A stretch of 64,000 nucleotides of DNA from Vesta saturnalis (taxonomy: Eukaryota > Arthropoda > Insecta > Coleoptera > Lampyridae), in the NCBI GenBank assembly GCA_036346205.1, contig JARFJB010002193.1:162001-226000 (forward strand), in the 5' to 3' direction. The position numbers and the translations under genes were made by a program. Below are positions 57,314 to 64,000 of this stretch, piece after piece (position 1 is the stretch's first letter; every line of letters starts with the position of its first letter). Below the pieces are notes generated by a model. The model worked only from the letters and a program-made list of their open reading frames with translations. It had not been told where the DNA came from and did not search any database.

Positions 57314-59733
57314 CCGGATGCCCACGAGATCACTTTCCGGCTGCCATTTTTATTTATCCATCGATTTAAATGAACTTGGCAGGGTTGTTACTCTAACCAA
57401 ACGTCATTTTTAGGAATTTTTCGCAAGCATTTCTGACTTCCGGTTTCACCGGAAATGACCTTAACTTTTTATTTTTAAATGACCCCCTGTATATTTTTTG
57501 TTTTTCGGATTCTAGAGGTCATTTTACGGTCGATTGAGTAATATTTAAATCGATTTTTTCCAAATGTAATTTTAAAATTGAACTTTATTTTCTCATCCAG
57601 AGTGCCATGACCATCTTAAAATCATTCTACATACTTAACTCACTTCCAGAAAATGCAAACTCACTTTTATCTTTGTTAACTTTTTACTAGAACGATCTAA
57701 ACTTTATTTTTGCCGTAGCTCAAAAAATTAAATGGAAGCATACCACTTTCATAAAACTACTAAATGCAGTATTTTAAAACGAATTTAATGACGTATAACA
57801 CGTTTTGTCATTTTACCCATTTTCGATTTAAAACATTTTTATTTTACATTTACATCTTACTCATTAATAAAATACACTTCCTATGTCACAGCACATCAGA
57901 GTTGCCATGAAAACAATAGGTGGCTAGGTTGCCATAGAAACACTAAGATAAATTTAAAAGTTTGACAGGTAATAATAAAGGTTGTTGTTTATTAACATAA
58001 ATATAATATTTTACTTAAAAATTAAATGAAAGTTTGTACTTAGTTTAATTATAAAATTAACAAAAATGTTTACCAAGAGTGAGCAGGTTGATATACTTAT
58101 TATGTATGGACATTGTGCCAAAAATGCAGCGGAAACCGAACGAGTTTATCGGCAAGAATATCCTGAGCGCCTTCATCATCCTACAAGACAACACATTATC
58201 TACCTTATAAGAAAAATACGCTAAGAACCAGATAATTTGTAACAACATTTTATTATTAATGAACAAACGGAAGAAAATGTAATAGCATATGTCATTCAAA
58301 ACCCCACAGCATCCACAAGGGAAATTGCCTTTGAATTAGACATCGGCGCAGAATCAGCAAGAAAGATCTTGAAGAAACATGGATACAAATCATTTAAATA
58401 CCAGCTTCACCAACATTTGTACGAGGGAAATTTTGTTAGAAGACTAGAATATTGCAACTGGTCTTGGAACATAACGATGCCGATAATAGCCTAGCCAATT
58501 CTATGTTGTATTCTGACGAGTCGAGATTTACCAATAATGGAATGTTCAACCGGCAAAATACAAGATATTGGTCAACGATAAATGAACACCGAATGATGGA
58601 AGGTAATTTTCAAGAGATATTTGGAGTAAATGTATGGGCTGGAATAATTGGTACTATTGTGGGACCGATTCTTTTCCAAGGGCATTTAAATGCAGAACGA
58701 TATTTGGGTTTTTTACAACATGAAATTGAAAATTTTTGGAGGAATTACCGTTGAAATAAATAATCACCACCTTTATTATCAACAGGATGGTGCGCCGGCT
58801 CACAACGCTATTGTTGTGAGAAATTACTAGTAGAACGATTTGGAGAACATGTTATCTCTACCGTGGACCGATCCGGTGGCCTCCTCGTTCGCCTGACCTT
58901 ACACCTCTTGACTTTTTTGGGGAGCCATATTAAGGAGATTGTTTACCGAACACCGCCAACAACACTTAACATCTTAGAAAACCGTATACGAGCGGAATTT
59001 GCTAGCATTACCCCGACATGCTTAGGAATGTCGTAGAAAACAACGTTTTTCGTGTTAGGAAATGTCAAGAGGTGGAAGGGCAGCACTTTGAAAATTTAAT
59101 TGGTGGTTAAAAGGTCCAAAATTTATAATCTAGTACCTATTGTTAATGTTATATTATTGTTAATGTTATTAATTTTTTAATTATTTTTAATACTGTTTAA
59201 AATTATTACGCTCCGTTTGTTTTAAAATAAATTTTGTTCAATCGTTGTCTGAAAAATTGGGAAAATACGCAAAGCAATGCATTAAAATTGTGCTGCTTTA
59301 AAACAACTCTCAGACGCGCCCATAATGCGGAAAAATAAAGTTTAGAACGTTCTAGTAAAAAGTTAACAAAGATAAAAGTGAGTTTGCATTTTTCTGGAAG
59401 TGAGTTAAGTATGTAGAATGATTTTAAGATGGTCATGGCACTCTGGATGAGAAAATAAAAATCAATTTTAAAATTACATTTGGAAAAAATCGATTTAAAT
59501 ATTACGCAATCGGCCGTAAAATGACCTCCAGAATCCGAAAAACAAAAAATATACAGGGGGTGTCATTTAAAAATCAAAAGTTAAGGTTATTTCCGGTGAA
59601 ACCGGAAGTCGGAAATTCTTGCCAAAAATTCCTAAAAATGACGTTTGATTAGAGTAACAATTCTGCCAAGTTTCATTTAAATCGATAGATAAATAAAAAA
59701 ATGGCAGCCGGAAAGTGGTCTCGTGGACATCCG

Positions 59734-59734
<1 letters not shown>
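57314..59734 (+). mobile_element. Mariner-like element, copy 2 (complete ends)
   Basis: Left end CCGGATGCCCACGAGATCAC and right end inverse (GTGGTCTCGTGGACATCCGG), 2.42 kb. TIRs of about 400 bp pair 57314-57720 with 59330-59734, e.g. GGCAGCCGGAAAGTG, GGTTTCACCGGAAATGACCT and GACCTCxAGAATCCGAAAAA. The left end is separated from the previous element only by TATATA, and the right end runs into a TA microsatellite. Confidence 0.92.
58066..59109 (+). pseudogene. Mariner-like transposase, copy 2
   Basis: Same gene as copy 1. The ATG at 58066 starts MFTKSEQVDILIMYGHCAKN. The segment around 58165-58205 (a RLHHPTRQHIIYLI stretch) missing from copy 1 is present. The core shows SMLYSDESRFTNNGMFNRQN, VNVWAGIIGT, YYQQDGAPAHNA (second Asp) and PPRSPDLTPLDF-like sequence (third Asp), ending QHFENLIGG. 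Indels near 58210, 58470, 58735, 58830 and 58915 break the frame. Differences from copy 1 are mostly one-base indels. It is an IS630/Tc1/mariner DDE recombinase. Confidence 0.92.

Positions 59735-59792
<58 letters not shown>
59735..59792. repeat. (TA)n between two elements
   Basis: TGTATATA... run separating copy 2 from the next element. Confidence 0.95.
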
Positions 59793-59796
<4 letters not shown>

Positions 59797-61721
59797 GTTG
59801 CTGTATTCGACTGGAAACGATCTACTTCAGAGAGATCTCGTTAATTGATAAATTTTGATATAGGTACATGAGCCATTAAAGGATTTAGTTGTTGAGATAC
59901 AGGGAAATCAAAATTAAGAATTTGCCATAAATCAAAAACAACTTTAAAAATGTTTCTTCAAATTTGGTGATAAATGTGTTCTTTAGGAAAGCATTATTTT
60001 GATATAAACTAACCTTTGAAAAATTTAACCAGTGGCATGCTGTAGGGTCAGTGGGAGCTTGTATGCCCCTATTTTTGACGCCACTGGAGAAAATTTTGTT
60101 TATTTTTTTTTCTCTTTTTATTTTTAGTTAAACAAAGTGAACCTTTATGAAGCTAAAATGAATGGCGGTATAGAGGTTTCAAAAGCCTGCAAGTCGTAAT
60201 TTCCGTCGGCGATTTGCTAAACAAATAATATTTGCTTTAATCCATGCTATTATTAGATTTTGAATAATGATTAAGGGTAAATAGTTAAAAAAGAAATACA
60301 AGTTATGTATGGCTTAAATTCTGAGACCAGTTGCTGCAATTTAATAAAAGTATAGCGCAAAAGCTATCAAAATTAAATTCAAACAAATGTATTAAGCAGA
60401 AATAAAATTAGCAAGATTACAATAGTTGTTCAAACTGTTGGCCGTTTACTTGCAGACACGTTCTACACCGTTTTCTCGTTGAAAAACGTACTTGTGAGAA
60501 TAACTCCGGATCAAACTGAGTGTGTTCTGCCACAGCTTAAATTCTCGCTACTAGATCTTCTTCAGTTTCGACGATAGTTCGTACATTAAGGACTTCATGC
60601 AGCTCCATAGGGTTTAAGTCGAGTGACCTTGGGGAGCCAAAATTGGGGTTCACCTCGACCAAGCCATTTTTATCTTTAACCCCTGTAGCAAAATGAACAG
60701 ATGCCTCATCGTGCTAAAACCACGTGTTGTTGTTTAATATTTAAAGGTAGATTTTCCAAAAATTCACCTAATACTTCTTCCAGAAACTGCATATAAATAG
60801 CTCTTTATTTGGTAAAAGATAATCTCCAACCATACCCCTCCATACATTCCCTGAAAATTTATGTTGAAATCCCCATTCACGAACTGATTGCGGATTTTCA
60901 TCATCCAAAACGTGACTGTTTCTGGAATTAAAACTTCCTTCCCTAGTAAATTTGGCTTTATCGGTATACAAGACATGTTTGGAGAAATTTCCATTTTCAC
61001 GACACTTGTAGATACCAGTTTTAAAATTCCATACGTACCGCAAAATCTTGGGGTTCTACTGCTTGAACAGTGGCGAATTTGTGAGGATGCAACATTTGTT
61101 CTTTTAAATCTTTCCATGCAGTAGAATTGTCCTCTTTGAATGCAATGAAATATTATTTAATATTGCCTCTTACAGACGCACAGTCCATATTGCTCATTAC
61201 TTTCCAGCATTATTTTTTTTAATTAACAAGTTTCCCGTTTCTTTCAGTCTTCCTTCAATACATGATGCGGAATTCGACGATTGCGGAATCTTTATCGGTA
61301 TAAACGAGCTGCCATTCTACCATTTATTCGAGCTTCACCGTAGATGATATCGGTCAATTTTTCCAATGAAAAATTTATTTTGCAACAACAAAATTAACTT
61401 AAAAACTAGTTTAAAACTGTATTGTTTATTCTACCAAGCTCGTGTCAAATATACCCACTATTAAAAATTGGACACGTGCCTACTAGATTAGAATTTAGAA
61501 ATATTGAGTAGTTACAAATTATCTAAGTACCTGCAGACTTTTGTTTAGAAGCAAATATCAACAACACCGTTTATTTTAGCTTCATAAAAGGTTATGAACG
61601 GTGTTTTTGATTTATGGCAAATTATTAATTTTGATTTCAGAATGTCAACACCCTGTATCTCAGCAACTAAGCCCTAAGTCCTTGGGGTAGAGCATTGTCG
61701 GTTCAGTATAGCAACACCCTG
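59793..61721 (-). mobile_element. Mariner-like element with TA target site
   Basis: Left end GGGTGTTGCTGTATTCGACT after TA. Right end (inverse) CAGGGTGTTGCTATACTG before TA (61722-61723). Inner parts of the arms pair as well (GAATTTGCCATAAATCAAAA against 61605-61640, AGCTAAAAT blocks). It encloses a minus-strand transposase. Confidence 0.85.
60420..61420 (-). pseudogene. Mariner-like transposase, decayed
   Basis: From high to low coordinate: SNMSNMDC-like N-terminal trace, then HVLYTDKAKFTREGSFNSRN (first Asp), GFQHKFSGNVWRGMVGDYL, HDEASVHFATGVKD (second Asp, about 60690), a short gap and SPRSLDLNPMELHE (third Asp). The tail is RFSTRKRCRTCLQVNGQQFE. The segment between the second and third Asp is shortened by a deletion. 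Two overlapping frames (60764-61117 and 60768-61043) are the same gene in shifted frames. Confidence 0.85.
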
Positions 61722-61989
61722 TACATACAATGTAATGATAAATTTTGGAAAATTTTAAAGAAAAACGCTCGGACGGGTCAATTTTATCTGTTAAACAGCG
61801 AACTTGTGAAGTAAAGTTATTATAAATGACAGCCATATTTATTTTGCTATTATACCATAGACCTGCTTATTACACGAATAATGGTCACCTTATATAACAA
61901 TTTTTTTGAAAAATAGCATTATTTACCTTAAACAATGGAAACGTAACTTTAACGTAAAAAATAGTTGAACCCAGGATAACAAACAAAAT

Positions 61990-62545
61990 TTACCGCAAAT
62001 TTTCAAATTGTTCGCCATCAACCATTTGGCATTGATCGATACGAGTGTAAAAACTTTTTATACTGGGCTCAAAAATATCAGGCCTAATTTTCCCACTTCA
62101 GCGCGAATTCATTGGTTTAGCCAAAAAAAAATGCAAGCGAGTAAAGTCTGGAGAACGCGGCGGCCACTCAATTGCTTCTCGACTCCCTATCAGGAAATAT
62201 GTCATCTACATATTGACGGACGTCTAAACCGAAGTGAGGAGGCGCCCCGTCTTTCTGAAGATATTTTTTCCAATCAAATATCCTGGGACATCTGCCTCAT
62301 GATTATTTGGAAAAATTACTGCCCTATGAAACGCCGTCCGGCTATTCCTATCCATATATTCACTTTGTCAGGACGTTGACTGTGGGAATTTTGAGTTCAG
62401 TGAGAATTATCGTGTGACCAATATCTGGAGTTGTTACGATTTACTGTCCCATTCAGATCTAAAGTGGCGTCGTCAGAAAAGAGAACGTTATTAAAAATTT
62501 TGGGATCTTCATCGCAGCGTAAACAATGTTTCGTCCAACTTCTCG
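61990..62545 (-). pseudogene. Mariner-like transposase C-terminal fragment
   Basis: Minus-strand pieces read VLFSDDATLDLNGTVNRNNS then RYWSHDNSH (first Asp), VNIWIGIAGRRFIGQ and LQKDGAPPHFGLDVRQYVDD (second Asp) with IFPDR. A WPPRSPDF-like third motif lies near 62150. It is out of frame in several places. It abuts a different transposase type at about 62560. The interval 61724-61989 holds nothing recognised. Confidence 0.75.
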
Positions 62546-62559
62546 AATTGCTCTAAAAA

Positions 62560-63310
62560 TTCTTGCCCGCAGCTGCTGTTCATTTCGAGCCTTCTAACCA
62601 TTTTCATAAACCTTTCGATGCAATAATGACCAAAATTCTTCTATTGGTCGAGCTTGGGCACATTTGGGGTGTTATCTTCTCATGGTACGTAATTGACGTC
62701 ATTCTGCTCCAACCAGTTTCGAGTTCTTCTGGCATAATGGAACAAAACGGGATCGGGCCAAAATATTATTTCATCGTTCTAATGGCGGGTATTAATAAAA
62801 TGAAGCTGTTTCGGTAAGCATCCACAGCTTCTCCGCGAACCCTGCCAACATAAAGTATTGAAACAACAGCCACTAAAGTCGCACACCACACTAAAAATTT
62901 GGCAGCAAATTTTGCATTTGCTTTGAATTTTACTTGGTTTGGACAATCTTCAATATAAGAGGTATAAAACCCATCGTTACCTTTCATTTCAGTATGAGGC
63001 AGCGTAAAATGTTTCTCATCATCCATTATAATCACACGGTTATTCAGAAAATTCCTTCGTCTCAGCGGATTGTACCAATCTATTAGTCGTGTTTTGACTC
63101 AAAAGACGAGGTCTGCAAGTTTTAGGCAAATTACTGCAACAAATATCCTCTTAACATTTTTTTATTGCCCAATACATTGTGGCCTGACTAACGTTTTGAT
63201 CACTGAACAAGTTTACAACTTCGCTTTTTGGCAACCCTCCAACTAATCTATAGATACTCTTCCGAATTTCGAGTTTGTATGACATTCTGCACGTTTCTGA
63301 TAAACCAGCT
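62560..63310 (-). pseudogene. maT/Tc1-like transposase, different clade
   Basis: The N-terminal helix-turn-helix trace has LVGGLPKSEVVNLFSDQNVS then QATMYWAIKK (about 63165-63245). The core reads VIIMDDEKHFTLPHTEMKGN with DGFYTS (first Asp), KFLVWCATL, FWPDPVLFHYARRTRNWLEQ (second Asp) then NDVNYVP. In another frame, AQARPIEEFWSLLHRKVYEN supplies the third acidic residue. The ARPIExFW signature separates it from the mariner-like group in this window. Stops and shifts are present. Confidence 0.8.
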
Positions 63311-63339
63311 ACAGAGCAATCAAAATTTCCTTTATAACG

Positions 63340-63955
63340 TCATATGGTCTGATTAGTGAAAGTTCACTAATGCAGGAATGTTTAATCGGCACAATAAGCA
63401 TTATTGGTCAGTTGAGAACCAACATCAGTTTCAAGAACGACGACCGCAAATACGCCTTGACCTTAACGTGCGAGTTGGTTTTTTGGGCGACATAGTAATA
63501 GGTCCATTCATCCATGAAGAAAATTTAAATACCGATCATTACCTTAATTTCTTAAGAGCGCTTTTAACGGACTTTATGGACAACAATATTGCTCTTCAGT
63601 GTTTAAATGCAATCTGGTTCCAGCAAGATGGCGCACGGTCGCATAATGCTAGGAGGGTTAGGGAATACTTGTTGGAAATGTTCCCCAATCGAGTTATTGC
63701 TAATAACGGTGACGTACACTGGCCAGAAGGGTCGCTCGACCTGCCTGCTCTAGACTACTATTTGTGGGGGACAATGTAAAGTAAAATTTATAAAACGTTA
63801 CCAGCTGATCGGAATGAACTTCGTGGAAGAATTATTACCACTCTTAAACATGATATCAGGAGAAGGGATGCTCAAGAGCAATAGCTAATCTAAGAAAGCG
63901 TGCGGCGTTGTGCTTTGAAGTGGAGGGTTGCCAATTTGAACACTTGCTGTAATTT
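63340..63955 (+). pseudogene. Mariner-like transposase fragment at window end
   Basis: The open frame 63378-63779 begins within the core (MFNRHNKHYWSVENQHQF) and contains LNVRVGFLGDIVIGPFIHEE, WFQQDGARSHNARRVREYLL (second Asp) and GSLDLPALDYYLWG (third Asp). The tail continues to about 63950 in shifted frames ending CQFEHLL. The first catalytic Asp (a TDES motif) is just upstream, damaged near 63355. Spacing between the second and third Asp is 36 residues. Terminal repeats are not visible. Confidence 0.85.
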
Positions 63956-64000
63956 TTTTTGACATTATTTTCTTGTATTTAATGTTTTTCTTTTAATAAT

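Noticed and set aside
1..64000. CRISPR arrays, rRNA genes and bacterial operons
   Set aside because: No spaced direct-repeat arrays, rRNA-like conserved blocks or prokaryotic gene layout were seen.

Overview
The window is AT-rich eukaryotic DNA packed with decayed transposable elements, satellites and (TA)n microsatellites. It most likely comes from an insect. The mix of long-TIR mariner-like elements with CAGGGTG/CCCTGTA ends, an insect-type Ty3/gypsy element, an intron-bearing hAT and Polintons would suit a beetle or hemipteran, but that placement is a guess. I found no convincing host protein gene, tRNA, rRNA or CRISPR array. Almost every coding trace is a transposon gene broken by frameshifts, stops or deletions, so most entries are pseudogenes.

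Layout. 1-5 kb: a Polinton/Maverick-like terminus, a ~200-bp tandem repeat and a minus-strand Ty3/gypsy relic. 5-10 kb: two divergent tandem-repeat families (~118 and ~130 bp) interrupted by a 668-bp piggyBac-like MITE that carries a perfect 70-bp inverted copy of the neighbouring repeat. 10.9-16.2 kb: a mariner relic, a long-TIR mariner-like element with TA target site, and a pogo/Tigger-like transposase. 16.6-19.0 kb: a second, scrambled Polinton relic with an integrase fragment inside a large inverted duplication. 19.0-22.3 kb: a 10-bp satellite, a duplicated LINE reverse transcriptase fragment and a mariner-like relic. 23.0-30.4 kb: a nearly complete but multiply broken Ty3/gypsy element (LTR, PBS, gag, protease, RT, RNase H, integrase, PPT, LTR) whose 3' LTR continues into the leader of a second copy.

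35.8-51.2 kb is the best part: a nested set. A ~2.4-kb mariner-like transposon with ~560-bp inverted repeats received a 7.5-kb Polinton in its left arm (6-bp TSD CCAGGG) and a 5.5-kb hAT in its right arm (8-bp TSD TATATAGG). Each arm preserves the other's empty site, so both insertions are resolved to the base. The Polinton keeps traces of capsid, integrase, packaging ATPase and small virion-type genes but no recognisable DNA polymerase B or protease. A deletion fuses its integrase to the next gene.

51.2-64 kb: a train of long-TIR mariner-like elements, several joined end to end through TA microsatellites, including two near-identical copies. Further mariner/maT-like transposase relics reach the window end. 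Transposases from several of these elements share a 36-residue spacing between the second and third catalytic positions.
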